The notes beneath the pieces were generated by a model. It worked only from the letters and a program-made list of their open reading frames with translations, made no database searches and was not told the origin of the DNA. From NCBI RefSeq assembly GCF_005311025.1, contig NZ_CP031747.1, forward strand, positions 3,387,634 to 3,451,633: 64,000 nucleotides of DNA, in the 5' to 3' direction. The position numbers were made by a program, and so were the translations under genes. Positions 44,597 through 54,564 of the stretch are shown here, one piece after another (position 1 is the first letter of the stretch; every line of letters begins with the position of its first letter). Source of the stretch: Alcaligenes faecalis (GTDB lineage: Bacteria; Pseudomonadota; Gammaproteobacteria; Burkholderiales; Burkholderiaceae_B).

Positions 44597-45268
44597 TTAA
44601 TATCGTACCGCAACTGTGTTCAGACTGCGCCACAGATGCCAGGTAGCCACCGTGCACCACGGTGCCCACGCTTGAGCAACTTCACGCGCCTCGAACCGGG
44701 AGACCGGCTCGCCGCTGAAATAGTGCTGAGAGATTGCCTTGAGCAGGCCCGCATCATCCAAAGGGAGAACATCGGGTCTGTGCAAGTTGAAAATCAGAAA
44801 CATATCAGCCGTCCAGCGGCCTACACCACGAATGGCGCACAGGTCCGCAATAACGGCTTCGTCAGACAGGGACTGCCATGCCTGGGGGTCGATTTTACGA
44901 GCATCAAAGTGAGTCGCCAAATCAACAATATATTCGGCCTTGCGTTTGGGCAGACCCAAACCATGCAGGGCCTCGTAACCCAGTTCCAAAATAAGTTCAG
45001 GCGAGAGTGCCTGGCCACAGCCGTCCAGCAATTTGCGCCACAGCTGATCCGCCGTACGCGAGGCCAGTTGCTGGCCCACGATGGAACGCACCAAAGTGGT
45101 GAAAGCCGGAGCCTGATGTTGCAGCCAGTAGTCGCCATGCTGGGGGATGAGCTTGCGCAAGATACGATCGCGCTTCATCAGCTGGGCGCAGGCGTCGTCC
45201 CAGTAATCAGGTTTGCCCACCAAACGAACTTGAGGGCCGGATTGAACGCCGCTTAGGCCCTGCGCCAT
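44597..45268 (-). CDS. alkA: DNA-3-methyladenine glycosylase II (AlkA-like, HhH-GPD)
   Basis: The 223-residue protein has the helix-hairpin-helix-GPD fold: [30 protein letters not shown], then the hairpin [17 protein letters not shown] and the catalytic-Asp region [13 protein letters not shown]. It excises alkylated bases. It is short compared with E. coli AlkA (282), lacking the N-terminal domain, as in other betaproteobacterial copies. It overlaps cysS by 16 bases and precedes accA, so it is part of the housekeeping operon. Confidence 0.92.
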   Translation of the reverse strand: MAQGLSGVQSGPQVRLVGKPDYWDDACAQLMKRDRILRKLIPQHGDYWLQHQAPAFTTLVRSIVGQQLASRTADQLWRKLLDGCGQALSPELILELGYEALHGLGLPKRKAEYIVDLATHFDARKIDPQAWQSLSDEAVIADLCAIRGVGRWTADMFLIFNLHRPDVLPLDDAGLLKAISQHYFSGEPVSRFEAREVAQAWAPWCTVATWHLWRSLNTVAVRY

Positions 45269-46704
45269 TGTGTTGCTCCACCTGGCCGATCTTCCAGCTC
45301 TACGCCCTGCTCTTTAAGCTGCTCACGGATGGCGTCGGCGCGCGCAAAGTCGCGATTCTGTTTAGCCTGGCCGCGTTCCGCCAGAAGCTCGTCAATCTGG
45401 GCGTCGCTCAAGGAATCGGCACCGGCCACGCTGGCCGCCTGACCAAAGCGTGTGCTGGCGCGCCAGTAGACGGCGGGGTCCACCTGCAAAAGACCAATCA
45501 CGCCACCCAGGGCACGCATCAAGCCAGCGGCCTGCGCATCCTTGTCGCGGTTGGCTTGGCCAGCCAGCTCAAACAGAACGGCAATAGCACCGGCCGTATT
45601 GAAATCGTCATTCATGGCTTCGGCAAAAGCCAAAGCGGGGCCTTGAGTCCAGTCAATTTGGACGTCGGCGGCAGGAACGTGTTGAAGGGTCTGGTACAGA
45701 CGGTCCAAAGCCTGCTGAGCATCGCGCAGATTATCTGGTGCGTAGTTTTGCAGGCTGCGGTAATGGTTGCGCACAATAAAGAAGCGCAACATTTCAGCTT
45801 CACGCGGGTTGGCGATGTAGCTGCTTTCTTCGTCGGCCAGACCTTCGGGCGCCACGGTATCGCGGATGCGACGGAAGTTGCCCAGGGACTTGGACATTTT
45901 CTCCGAGTCCACCATCAGGGGGCCGCAGTGCATCCAGACATTGGCCAACTGACCGCCAAAAGCGCCTTCCGTTTGGGCAATTTCGTTTTCGTGGTGAGGG
46001 AACTTCAAGTCCGGGCCACCGCCGTGAATATCCAGGGGCAGGCCCAGCAGCGCCTTGCTCATGGCCGAACATTCGATGTGCCAGCCCGGACGGCCCAGAC
46101 CGTAGGAGGACTCCCATTTGGATTCGGCGGGTTCGTCTTCTTTAGCCGACTTCCACAGCACAAAATCCAGAGGGTCACGCTTGGCCGAGTTCAGGGCAAC
46201 ACGCTCACCGGCACGCAGATCATCCAAAGAGCGACCCGACAATTTGCCGTAGCCGGGGAACTGACGCACGGCGTAGTTCACATCACCGTCTTCGGACTGA
46301 TAGGCCAGGCCGTTTTCTTCCAGCTTGGCAATAATGCCCAGCATATCGGGCACGTGCTGCGTGGCGCGTGGTTCCGAGTCAGGGCTTTGCACACCCAGGG
46401 CCTTTTCGTCGGCATGCATGGCGGCAATATAGAAGTCCGTTACCTGAGACATCAGTTGCTTGCGCTCGACGGCACGGCGGATGATCTTGTCATCAATATC
46501 GGTAATATTGCGCACATAGGAGACGCGATAGCCGCTTGCTCGCAACCAGCGCTGCACGATGTCAAAGCTGACCAGCATACGAGCGTGTCCCAGGTGACAG
46601 AAGTCGTACACCGTCATGCCACAGACGTACATACGCACGTGGCCCGGTTCAACCGGAGAAAACACCTCTTTAGAGCGTGACAACGAGTTATAAATGCGCA
46701 ACAT
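45253..46704 (-). CDS. cysS: Cysteinyl-tRNA synthetase (CysS)
   Basis: The 483-residue class I synthetase charges tRNA-Cys. It shows the zinc and ATP site [18 protein letters not shown] (HIGH-like HLGH), [29 protein letters not shown] and the EKMSKSLGN loop. It is the first gene of the cysS-alkA-accA-tilS cluster. The upstream 190 bases, shared with a divergent TPR gene, contain no feature I can name. Confidence 0.97.
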   Translation of the reverse strand: MLRIYNSLSRSKEVFSPVEPGHVRMYVCGMTVYDFCHLGHARMLVSFDIVQRWLRASGYRVSYVRNITDIDDKIIRRAVERKQLMSQVTDFYIAAMHADEKALGVQSPDSEPRATQHVPDMLGIIAKLEENGLAYQSEDGDVNYAVRQFPGYGKLSGRSLDDLRAGERVALNSAKRDPLDFVLWKSAKEDEPAESKWESSYGLGRPGWHIECSAMSKALLGLPLDIHGGGPDLKFPHHENEIAQTEGAFGGQLANVWMHCGPLMVDSEKMSKSLGNFRRIRDTVAPEGLADEESSYIANPREAEMLRFFIVRNHYRSLQNYAPDNLRDAQQALDRLYQTLQHVPAADVQIDWTQGPALAFAEAMNDDFNTAGAIAVLFELAGQANRDKDAQAAGLMRALGGVIGLLQVDPAVYWRASTRFGQAASVAGADSLSDAQIDELLAERGQAKQNRDFARADAIREQLKEQGVELEDRPGGATQWRRA

Positions 46705-46893
46705 GGCCTGTAATCGTCATAAAATCGGAACCTTGTGCCAGAACAATTGCCCTTGGATCAGGTTCCGTATTTCCCGCCCGGCAAGAGGCAAGGTTAGAAT
46801 GATGGTCAATAAGTATAGCAAGCAGACCTCGTTAAAGGCAGCAATCTACCAACCTTCCTGGTCTTCAAGCCAGATTTTATAGGCGCCCCCTCT

Positions 46894-47580
46894 GTGTTCA
46901 GTACACCTAGACGGACTCGGTTTCTCGCTCCTTGCACCCTGGCCCTTTTTCTGGCCCTGGGTCAAAACGTGAGCGCCCAATCCCTGCCCGATTTGCCCCC
47001 GCCCAGTGCGCGGGTGAACGATCCCTTGCTGGATATCGCTCCCGAACCTGAACGTGGCTGGAAGGGTCTGGCCCGTGCTCTGGACGTGCTGGCCCCCAGC
47101 GTCGATACCTCTTTGCCGCTTAGCGCCGCTGAAGTCAGCCAGCGCATCAGCACCTTGATTGCCCAGGGCCGTCATGCCGACGCCTTGCAGGCTATTGAAA
47201 AACAGCTGGCGCAGCGCGAGGACCGTGGCGAACCCGGTGCCAATGTGCAACTGCTGTTTTTAAAAGCACGCGCCCTGTCGGCCAGTGGTGACCACAATGG
47301 CGCCATCAGCCTCTACCAGAACATGACCACCTATTACCCGGAGTTGCCCGAGCCCTGGAATAATCTGGCGGCCGAGTACATTGCGCAGGACAAGCTGGAC
47401 CTGGCCCTGGAAGCCCTGAAAATGGCTTTGACCGCCGATCCCTCCTATGCACTGGCCCGCGCCAATATGGGTGAAGTCCAACTGATGCTGGCCAATGATA
47501 CCTACCGTCAGGCCGCCGCCAGTGGTGTGCCCAAAGCAGCCCAGCGTGCGCAACAAACTGGCCAAATTCTGCAACAATAA
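46894..47580 (+). CDS. Secreted tetratricopeptide-repeat protein
   Basis: The 228-residue protein has a signal peptide (LAPCTLALFLALGQNVSAQ) and C-terminal TPR-like units (NVQLLFLKARALSASGDHNGAISLYQNMTTYYPELPEPWNNLAAEYIAQDKLDLALEALKMALTADPSYALARANMGEVQLML). It starts with GTG. It would be a periplasmic scaffold. A cyclophilin gene follows 31 bases downstream, so the two may be co-transcribed. The partner is not known. Confidence 0.83.
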   Translation: MFSTPRRTRFLAPCTLALFLALGQNVSAQSLPDLPPPSARVNDPLLDIAPEPERGWKGLARALDVLAPSVDTSLPLSAAEVSQRISTLIAQGRHADALQAIEKQLAQREDRGEPGANVQLLFLKARALSASGDHNGAISLYQNMTTYYPELPEPWNNLAAEYIAQDKLDLALEALKMALTADPSYALARANMGEVQLMLANDTYRQAAASGVPKAAQRAQQTGQILQQ

Positions 47581-47611
47581 GATTTTTCTTTGACTGGGTT
47601 GTCCCTATCTT

Positions 47612-48259
47612 ATGTTTGCAAGCACATTTCAATGGTGTGATCAGGCTCGCAGCTTGCGCACCCTGCTTATTGCTGCCTGTATGGCTATGCCTATGATGAG
47701 CAGTCCGGCTATGGCAGCAGATTCTTCCACTTCTTCTGAAGGCACTTCTATGAGCACCTCTCCACGCGTCCAACTGCAGACGAACCAGGGCACCATCCTG
47801 ATCGAACTGAACGCAGAAAAAGCCCCCAACACCGTAGCCAACTTTGTGGACTACGTGTCCAGCGGTTTTTACGACGGCACCGTGTTTCACCGTGTGATCA
47901 ACAACTTCATGATCCAGGGCGGCGGCTTTGAGGCCGACATGAAGCAAAAAGCCACCAACGCTCCTGTCAAGAACGAAGCCGACAACGGTTTGAAGAACGA
48001 CAAGTACACCCTGGCCATGGCTCGCACCTCCGACCCACACTCGGCTACGGCTCAGTTCTTCATCAACGTGGCTGACAACGACTTCCTGAACTTCACCGCT
48101 CCTACCGCCAATGGCTGGGGCTACGCCGTATTTGGCCGCGTGATCGAAGGCATGGACGTGGTCGACAAGATCAAGACCGTGCGCACCGGCAACAAGGGCT
48201 TCCACCAAGACGTGCCCGTTGAGGACGTCGTTCTGGAAAAAGCCACGCTTGTCGAATAA
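47612..48259 (+). CDS. Peptidylprolyl isomerase, cyclophilin type (PpiA/PpiB-like)
   Basis: The 215-residue frame contains a complete bacterial cyclophilin: [65 protein letters not shown] and [15 protein letters not shown]. The first 45 residues include a signal-like stretch ([19 protein letters not shown]), giving a periplasmic form. An internal ATG at 47750 ([10 protein letters not shown]) would give a cytoplasmic PpiB-sized protein of about 169 residues. Its end overlaps the lpxH start region. Confidence 0.9.
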   Translation: MFASTFQWCDQARSLRTLLIAACMAMPMMSSPAMAADSSTSSEGTSMSTSPRVQLQTNQGTILIELNAEKAPNTVANFVDYVSSGFYDGTVFHRVINNFMIQGGGFEADMKQKATNAPVKNEADNGLKNDKYTLAMARTSDPHSATAQFFINVADNDFLNFTAPTANGWGYAVFGRVIEGMDVVDKIKTVRTGNKGFHQDVPVEDVVLEKATLVE

Positions 48260-49049
48260 GCTCACGCTTGCGGGCAACATCTGGATTGCTGCAGACCTGC
48301 ATCTGGGTCCGGACAATCCAGACACCGTCCAGGATTTCCTGCAGTTTCTGCACTCCGCCCAGCATCAAGCTCATGCCTTGATCCTGGGCGGTGATATTTT
48401 CAATGCCTGGATTGGTGACGATCAAATCGCCCACCCTGCTCCCTGGCTTGCTCAAGTCAGTGAGGCGCTGCGCACATTCGCGCAGCAGCATCCGCTGTAT
48501 CTGATGCGCGGCAATCGCGATTTCCTGCTGGGCCAAACCTACGCCCGCCATGTTCACGCCACGCTATTGCCCGATCAAGTCGTTCTGGACACTTCTGCCG
48601 GCCTGATTCTGATGTCGCACGGCGACGAGTACTGCCTGGACGATCTGGCCTATCAACGCTTTCGCCATTGGGTACGCAAACCCTGGCTCCAGAAACTCTA
48701 TCTGGCCTGCCCTTTAAGCTTGCGTCAGCGTATTGCTGATTCAGCCCGCGCCGGTAGCCAGCGCGGCAAGCAATACAAGTCCAAAGACATCATGGATGTG
48801 CAGCCTGCAGCTATTGTGGCAGCCTGCGAGGCGCATCCTGTGCAGGCCATGGTTCATGGCCATACACATCGCCCTGCAGTACATGACATTCCCGGCTTTG
48901 AGCCGGTACGCCGCTGGGTACTCCCGGATTGGGAGTCTGACTCCTCGGAAGGAGGACGACGGGGCGGCTATATCAGCATTGAAGGTGTACAGCTCTGCCT
49001 GCACCAGTGGGGGCAAGAGGATCAGTGTCAGACACTGGGACCTCAGTAA
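48249..49049 (+). CDS. lpxH: UDP-2,3-diacylglucosamine diphosphatase (LpxH)
   Basis: The protein of about 266 residues is the metallophosphatase of lipid A synthesis that yields lipid X. Metal motifs are [40 protein letters not shown] and [12 protein letters not shown]. The reading frame reaches back to 48219 inside the cyclophilin gene; a TTG at 48249 overlapping the cyclophilin stop is the best start, judged by the usual N-terminus [10 protein letters not shown] shortly after. Both genes probably share translation. A 1.1-kb gene-free region follows. Confidence 0.92.
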   Translation: MSNKLTLAGNIWIAADLHLGPDNPDTVQDFLQFLHSAQHQAHALILGGDIFNAWIGDDQIAHPAPWLAQVSEALRTFAQQHPLYLMRGNRDFLLGQTYARHVHATLLPDQVVLDTSAGLILMSHGDEYCLDDLAYQRFRHWVRKPWLQKLYLACPLSLRQRIADSARAGSQRGKQYKSKDIMDVQPAAIVAACEAHPVQAMVHGHTHRPAVHDIPGFEPVRRWVLPDWESDSSEGGRRGGYISIEGVQLCLHQWGQEDQCQTLGPQ

Positions 49050-49169
49050 GAGTGACTTCACCTACAGCCAGCTAGGTTTAAGCTCCACGTCTTTTTATAC
49101 CTTCTTGCGATAAAACCTGTTTTTCTTCACACGGTGCTGGTGGCAGGAATCAAGGTGGGTGCATAAGCA

Positions 49170-49399
49170 TTTTTGAGGGGGCAGTTGGGCTCGACTTGGC
49201 GGGTCTCCGGCCCGTGCTGCGCACGAGTTCCCTGGTCTCTTGCAGTATCCAGGCGCCCTGTGAACTCGCGGGGTGGCTCGTCCCCCGGATGAACCACAAG
49301 CGCCCCGCTCAAACAGCACAGGGCTTGCATCCTGGATACTGCAAGAGCCTGCGGCCAGAGCCCTGACTCGCCCGTCGAGCCCAACTGCCCCCTCAAAAA
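49170..49399. repeat. Large palindromic element 1 (230 bp)
   Basis: The ends, 49170-49195 and 49374-49399, form a perfect 26-bp inverted repeat. Nested inside are inverted pairs 49237-49253/49331-49347 (17 bp), 49255-49262/49317-49324 (8 bp) and a central hairpin 49273-49283/49287-49297. The core carries, on the minus strand, CTGTTTGAGCGGG (49316-49304) and CACCCCGCG (49275-49267). No coding function is evident; the short frames here are by-products. Confidence 0.85.
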
Positions 49400-49540
49400 C
49401 GCAAAAAAGACCGTGATTTTTGCCAACAAGATACTTTCGCTCGCGGCAACCAAAGCGGACCACCGAAGGCTGGTCTCGTGCCCGACCACCGACTCTTGGC
49501 GCCATGAGCAGCAAGGCTGCTTGTCCCTTCCTAACTGTGA

Positions 49541-49773
49541 GCCTCTCGGTTCGTCTGCCCCGGTATCCGGGCGGTTCAGACTGCTTGCCGCAGGCGGTAT
49601 TCGGATACGGGGTGCAAGCGCCCTTCTGTTTGAGCGGGACGCTTGTGTCTTGTCCGGTGGACAAGACACCCCGCGCGTTAAGGGCGCGCCCGTATCCGAA
49701 CACCGACCAGGGTACCGGTGCGCAGCACCGGCAAATAGTCAGCCCGGATACCGGGGCAGACGAACCGAGAGGC
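49541..49773. repeat. Large palindromic element 2 (233 bp), related to element 1 in inverted orientation
   Basis: The ends, 49541-49572 and 49742-49773, form a perfect 32-bp inverted repeat unrelated in sequence to those of element 1. Nested pairs are 49600-49611/49689-49700 (12 bp), 49618-49625/49680-49687 (8 bp) and a central 11-bp hairpin 49645-49655/49659-49669. CTGTTTGAGCGGG (49626-49638) and CACCCCGCG (49667-49675) recur at the same 29-base spacing as in element 1, but on the plus strand. Confidence 0.85.
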
Positions 49774-49933
49774 GTCTTGCTGAGACCAAGCTCCTTTCAA
49801 TAAGCAGCAGCGTATCGAAACCGAACCAGGCCAGACCAAATGACGGGCGACAAACCCGCTATTTGCCAACAAACCCTTGAACACAATAATCACCAAAAAA
49901 GTGCCTATCAAATTGGTACATCGCTAGATACGC

Positions 49934-50034
<101 letters not shown>

Positions 50035-50082
50035 AAGTATGCGCGTGAAACGACGACATTTACCAAGCCTCCCTGAAAAGAA

Positions 50083-50117
50083 AAATCCCCGCTGGCAGAT
50101 CAAGCAAGCGGGGATTT
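50083..50117 (-). terminator. Terminator of uppP
   Basis: AAATCCCCGCT and AGCGGGGATTT pair over a 13-base loop; on the minus strand the stem is followed by TTTCTTTT. Confidence 0.87.
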
Positions 50118-50141
50118 CAAAACATCATAGGCGGCAAAGGT

Positions 50142-51002
50142 CTAAGTCATCAGCCACACAAACAATACTCCGCCCAACGCAATCCGATACCAGGCAAAAG
50201 GACGATAGGTGCGACTGGACACAAAGCGCAGCACGGCCTTCACCAGGAACAAGGCGCTAAAGAAAGCAGCAACAAAGCCCACAATAATCGCGGTGCTTTG
50301 ATCTGCACTCAAGGACGCACCGTTGCGATACAGGTCATAAACCGTAGCAGCCAGCATGGTTGGCATGGCCAGGAAGAAAGAAAACTCCGTGGCGGTCTTG
50401 CGCTGAATACCGGCCAGCATGCCGCCGATAATAGTGGCGCCCGAACGTGAAGTACCTGGCACCATGGCAATACATTGGGCAAACCCAACCACCAAAGCCT
50501 GCTTCCAGGTGATCTCTTCCAAGGCAAAGGCGGTAGCCTTTTGCGAGGTGGCGGTTTCACCCTGATCCAGCTCCGACGTGTTCTTCGCGTACTGCGGTTT
50601 GCGCTCGACCCACAGCATCAACAAACCACCCAATACCAGCGTGAACACAAACACAATCTGGTGATGGAACAAGGCTTTGACGTACTGAATCGTCAAAGCA
50701 CCAATAACGGCAGCGGGCAAAAAGGCAATCAGCAGATTGCGAGTGAACATCAGCTCGGTACGATCTCCGCGCAAGACCCCGGTGATCAGCTGAATCAAAC
50801 GGGCGCGAAAAATCCAGATCACGGCCAGAATCGAACCAAACTGAATGACAACCTCGAAGACCTTGGCATCACCCGAGGAAAAATCAATCCAGGAGCCCAG
50901 GATCAGCAAGTGCGCCGTACTGGAAACCGGAATGAATTCCGTGATGCCCTCAACAATCCCCAGAAACAGGGCTTTCAACAAATAGAGAGTTTGCTCAGTC
51001 AT
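50142..51002 (-). CDS. uppP: Undecaprenyl-diphosphatase (UppP/BacA)
   Basis: The 286-residue membrane enzyme recycles undecaprenyl diphosphate for cell-wall lipid carriers. The catalytic motifs are EGITEFIPVSSTAHLLILG (about 18-36) and MVPGTSRSGATIIGGML, and about eight hydrophobic segments are present. It begins 26 bases downstream of the TerC/CBS gene on the same strand and is followed by a strong terminator. Confidence 0.96.
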   Translation of the reverse strand: MTEQTLYLLKALFLGIVEGITEFIPVSSTAHLLILGSWIDFSSGDAKVFEVVIQFGSILAVIWIFRARLIQLITGVLRGDRTELMFTRNLLIAFLPAAVIGALTIQYVKALFHHQIVFVFTLVLGGLLMLWVERKPQYAKNTSELDQGETATSQKATAFALEEITWKQALVVGFAQCIAMVPGTSRSGATIIGGMLAGIQRKTATEFSFFLAMPTMLAATVYDLYRNGASLSADQSTAIIVGFVAAFFSALFLVKAVLRFVSSRTYRPFAWYRIALGGVLFVWLMT

Positions 51003-51028
51003 GTTGTCCGAATCAAAGCCAATAAAAA

Positions 51029-52612
51029 TTAAGACGCCAGAAATGGATCGATTTGTTCATCATCGTATGGCACACGTTCCAGGCTGACCTGCGAAATGCG
51101 ACGCCCTTCCAGCTCTTCCACCTTGAAGCGATACACCGCATCGCTTTGCTCAAGCACACACACATCGCCCACCTTGGGCAATTGTCCGAAACGCGTCAGC
51201 AGATAACCGGCCAGGGTGGCATATTCTTCCTCTTCATCCACCAGACCATCCACACCCAGCATCTGTTCCAGATGATGCAAGTCCGTAGAGCCGTCCAGGA
51301 GCCAGTGGTCCTGGGACTCCTGGACAATATCGGGAGTTTCGTCCTCGCTGGGGAAGTCGCCTGCAATCGCCTCGAAAATATCCAAAGGCGTCACCAAACC
51401 TTCAATAGTGCCGAACTCGTCCGTCACCATGACCAGCTGCCCGCGGCTTTGCTTGATGGTTTCCATCAGGTCCAAAATCCCGATGGACTCATACACAAAA
51501 ACCGGCTGACGCAATTGGTCCAGACGGATATGACCATGAATCAGCAGGTCTGCCAGTAACTCTTTGCTTCGACCAATGCCAATAACCTCATCGAGCGAAC
51601 CGCGACACACTGGCACCATGCTATGGGGTTCATGTGTCATCTTTTCGCGCAGGACCTCAGGATCGTCCTGCACATTCACCCAGGTAATCGCATTGCGCGG
51701 CGTCATCACCGAATGCACCGTGCGCTCGGACAAGGTCAATACACCACTGACCATATTGCGCTCTTCCTGACCGAACACCATTTGCGCCGCCGCACCGGGC
51801 AGATCCGGCCCGATGGCCGTTTCACCGGAAGCGGGACGCTTGCCCAACATGCGCAGCACGGCCTCGGCCGTACGCTCACGCATGGGCCGGCCCGCCTGCA
51901 ACATGCGCAACTTGCGACGCGCCAGCTGGTTGAACATCTCGATCAGGATGGAGAAAGAAATGGCCGCATACAGGTAACCCTTGGGTACATGTACACCAAA
52001 GCCTTCGACCAGCAAGGAGAAGCCAATCATCAACAAAAAGCCCAGGCACAGGATCACTACCGTAGGCCGGCTGTTGATATAGGCAGTCAACGGCTTGGAG
52101 GCCACCAGCATGATGCCAATGGCAATGACCACCGCCGCCATCATGATGGGCAGGTGCTCGACCATACCCACCGCAGTAATAACCGCGTCGATGGAGAACA
52201 CGGCATCCAGCACCACGATCTGCGCCACGATGACCCAGAAGCTGGCATACATGCGCGAGCCGGAAGCATGAGCGCTGCGGTTCTCAATACGTTCGTGCAG
52301 CTCCAGTGTGCCCTTGAACAGCAGGAAAAAACCGCCCACGATCATGATCAGATCGCGGCCTGAGAAATCCAGGCTGAATATGGAGAACAAAGGATCGGTC
52401 AGCTGCACCAGATGGGACATGACCGTCAGTAAGCCAAGGCGCATCAGCAAGGCCAGTGACAGGCCCAGCACACGAGCCCGGTCGCGCTGCGCCGGAGGCA
52501 GCTTGTCGACCAAAATTGCAATGAACACCAGGTTATCGATGCCCAGCACAATTTCCAGAACTACCAGTGTGAGTAACCCAACCCAGGCGGTCGGGTCCAT
52601 CAACCACTCCAT
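51029..52612 (-). CDS. TerC family membrane protein with CBS pair and CorC/HlyC domain
   Basis: The 527-residue protein has an N-terminal TerC domain of about seven helices ([43 protein letters not shown] with conserved acidic residues), a CBS pair ([75 protein letters not shown]) and a C-terminal CorC/HlyC FAD-like domain ([18 protein letters not shown]). This is the YoaE/YegH layout; TerC proteins are linked to metal export, e.g. Mn2+, but the ion here is unknown. Confidence 0.88.
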   Translation of the reverse strand: MEWLMDPTAWVGLLTLVVLEIVLGIDNLVFIAILVDKLPPAQRDRARVLGLSLALLMRLGLLTVMSHLVQLTDPLFSIFSLDFSGRDLIMIVGGFFLLFKGTLELHERIENRSAHASGSRMYASFWVIVAQIVVLDAVFSIDAVITAVGMVEHLPIMMAAVVIAIGIMLVASKPLTAYINSRPTVVILCLGFLLMIGFSLLVEGFGVHVPKGYLYAAISFSILIEMFNQLARRKLRMLQAGRPMRERTAEAVLRMLGKRPASGETAIGPDLPGAAAQMVFGQEERNMVSGVLTLSERTVHSVMTPRNAITWVNVQDDPEVLREKMTHEPHSMVPVCRGSLDEVIGIGRSKELLADLLIHGHIRLDQLRQPVFVYESIGILDLMETIKQSRGQLVMVTDEFGTIEGLVTPLDIFEAIAGDFPSEDETPDIVQESQDHWLLDGSTDLHHLEQMLGVDGLVDEEEEYATLAGYLLTRFGQLPKVGDVCVLEQSDAVYRFKVEELEGRRISQVSLERVPYDDEQIDPFLAS

Positions 52613-52631
52613 CTCAGCTCCTTGGCGCTGT

Positions 52632-52662
52632 GATTAAAAGAACACCCCGGCAATGCCGGGGT
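52632..52662 (-). terminator. Terminator of suhB
   Basis: ACCCCGGC and GCCGGGGT form a perfect 8-bp stem with an AAT loop; on the minus strand GTTCTTTTAA follows. Confidence 0.8.
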
Positions 52663-52670
52663 CTAGGTTC

Positions 52671-53462
52671 TTAATCTTGCAGGTGCGACAGCATCTGAAT
52701 AAAGATCTTCGGACTGGCGGCAATCACATTGCCAGTCTCTTTCCAGGTTTGTTCGCCTTCAAAGTCGCCCACCAGACCACCAGCTTCAGTTACCAGCAAG
52801 GTGCCGGCAGCCAAATCCCAGGGTTTCAGGTTAACGGCGCAGAAACCATCCAGACGACCAGCGGCCACATAAGCCAAATCCAAAACCGTTGCACCCACGC
52901 GACGCACGGCAGCACATTCGGCCAGCATATCGGCAAATGGGGAGGTGGGTTTCACGCCTGCACCCGAATCCGGCACGTGTGCACCGATCAAGGCATCGTG
53001 GTAACGAGTCTGGCCCGACACACGAATACGCCGGTCGTTCAGGAAGGCACCACCGCCACGGCTGGCCGTGAACATTTCATTGCGGTTGGTGTCGTAAATG
53101 ACGGCATGGGCAGCCTGGCCACGGTGCATCAAGGCAATCGAAATTGCGTAGCACGGAAAGCCGTGGATAAAGTTGGTGGTGCCATCCAGAGGATCAATGA
53201 CCCACTGGTATTCGGGAGTACCTTCGCCTGCGGGTTCCAGCGGTGGGCGCTCGCCCGTTTCCTCGCCGATAAAACCGTGGTCGGGGTAGGCTTCGCTCAA
53301 CACTTCAATGATGGCTTCCTCTGCTGCGCGATCCACTTCCGTGACATAATCTTTAGGGCCTTTACGCGCAACCGACAGGTGCTGGAGGTCCAGACTGGCG
53401 CGAGAGATAATGGTGCCGGCACGGCGAGCCGCCTTGATGGCGGTATTGAGCATCGGGTGCAT
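52671..53462 (-). CDS. suhB: Inositol-1-monophosphatase (SuhB)
   Basis: The 263-residue protein is a Mg-dependent inositol monophosphatase family member, in bacteria also a factor in rRNA transcription. Motifs are DYVTEVDRAAEEAII, GFIGEETGERPP, WVIDPLDGTTNFIHGFPCYAISIAL and the C-terminal KPWDLAAGTLLVTEAGG. It is divergent from trmJ with 108 bases between, the usual arrangement in betaproteobacteria. Confidence 0.95.
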   Translation of the reverse strand: MHPMLNTAIKAARRAGTIISRASLDLQHLSVARKGPKDYVTEVDRAAEEAIIEVLSEAYPDHGFIGEETGERPPLEPAGEGTPEYQWVIDPLDGTTNFIHGFPCYAISIALMHRGQAAHAVIYDTNRNEMFTASRGGGAFLNDRRIRVSGQTRYHDALIGAHVPDSGAGVKPTSPFADMLAECAAVRRVGATVLDLAYVAAGRLDGFCAVNLKPWDLAAGTLLVTEAGGLVGDFEGEQTWKETGNVIAASPKIFIQMLSHLQD

Positions 53463-53570
53463 GGAAATTCCGTTTTTTTAACAATAATTGAGCCTGCCTG
53501 GCGTGCCCTGTTGCAGGGCAAAATCGCGTGAGCAGACACAGGAAGCGTAGCTTCAAAGTAGCTATTTTAA

Positions 53571-54419
53571 ATGACTCAGACGCAAGCATCGGCATTTGAT
53601 GATAATTTTCACCGGGTTCGCTTCATTATGGTGCAACCCAGCCACCCTGGAAACGTGGGCGCAGCAGCGCGAGCGATCAAAACCATGGGCTTTGGCGACT
53701 TATGTCTGGTCGACCCGCTAGACCCGGACGTTGCACAAAACCCTCAGGCAATCTCGCTGGCCAGCGGTGCCGTCGACGTTTTGGAGCAAGCAACTATTGT
53801 TCCCACTCTGGCGCATGCACTGGAACCGGTCACTCTGGCTTTTGCCCTGACGGCCCGCCCCCGCTATTTAGGACCGCCAGCCGCCGATATACGTCAGACT
53901 GCCGAACTGAGCCGTGAGCATCTGCGCCAGCACGCCGGAACCGTCGCCATTGTGCTGGGGACCGAACGCGTGGGCCTGACCAATGATCACATCAGCCAGT
54001 GCCAATACGTCTGCCATATTCCGGCCAATCCTGAATACAGTTCCCTGAATGTCGCCCAGGCTTTGCAACTGGCTGCCTGGGAATTGCGCTATGCCTTGCT
54101 GGCTGAAAGCGGTGCCAGCCTGCTGCCCCATACGGATGGCAAGGCAGACCCTGGCAAGGAGCTGGCTCCCCAAGCCAAGGTGCAAGCCTTGCTGCAGCAC
54201 TGGGAACAGGCCATTGAAAGCGTCAAGTTCCTGGACCCCAAACACCCCAAGAAGCTGGTGCCCCGCATGCAGCACCTGTTCGGTCGCGCCCAGCTTAGTT
54301 TGGACGAAGTGGATATGTTGCGCGGCCTGTGTACCGCCATGATCAAGACCGCTAAAACAGCGGGCCACCCCATCCCTGAACAACGTAAAGACGAATCGGC
54401 AGGCCCGGAACATCGCTAA
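53571..54419 (+). CDS. trmJ: tRNA (cytidine/uridine-2'-O-)-methyltransferase (TrmJ)
   Basis: The 282-residue SPOUT methyltransferase has RFIMVQPSHPGNVGAAARAIKTMGFGDLCLVDPLDP (about 17-50), the knot segment VAIVLGTERVGLTNDHISQCQYVCHIPANPEYSSLNVAQALQLAAWELR, and a C-terminal helix tail. It methylates the ribose at position 32 of tRNAs using SAM. Divergent from suhB. A hairpin at 54449-54468 follows its stop. Confidence 0.95.
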   Translation: MTQTQASAFDDNFHRVRFIMVQPSHPGNVGAAARAIKTMGFGDLCLVDPLDPDVAQNPQAISLASGAVDVLEQATIVPTLAHALEPVTLAFALTARPRYLGPPAADIRQTAELSREHLRQHAGTVAIVLGTERVGLTNDHISQCQYVCHIPANPEYSSLNVAQALQLAAWELRYALLAESGASLLPHTDGKADPGKELAPQAKVQALLQHWEQAIESVKFLDPKHPKKLVPRMQHLFGRAQLSLDEVDMLRGLCTAMIKTAKTAGHPIPEQRKDESAGPEHR

Positions 54420-54448
54420 AACCTGCCTTCAAACGCGCTCCCCCTCTT

Positions 54449-54468
54449 GCCCGCTGCACCCAGCGGGC
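54449..54468 (+). terminator. Hairpin after trmJ
   Basis: GCCCGCTG and CAGCGGGC form an 8-bp stem with a CACC loop, then ATTGTCCTTT; the U tract is weak. Confidence 0.6.
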
Positions 54469-54564
54469 ATTGTCCTTTATGAGCGATCACACAGTGGACA
54501 CTTTCTTGGCTGGCGTATATTCTTACTGAGTTACTTTTTCGGTAAGCAATAGCTGTTTTCAAGC

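Noticed and set aside
49095-49880. Several overlapping frames of 127-202 residues on both strands
   Set aside because: They lie in the palindromic elements, have no ribosome site, and read as repeats and stem arms with unlikely amino acid composition.
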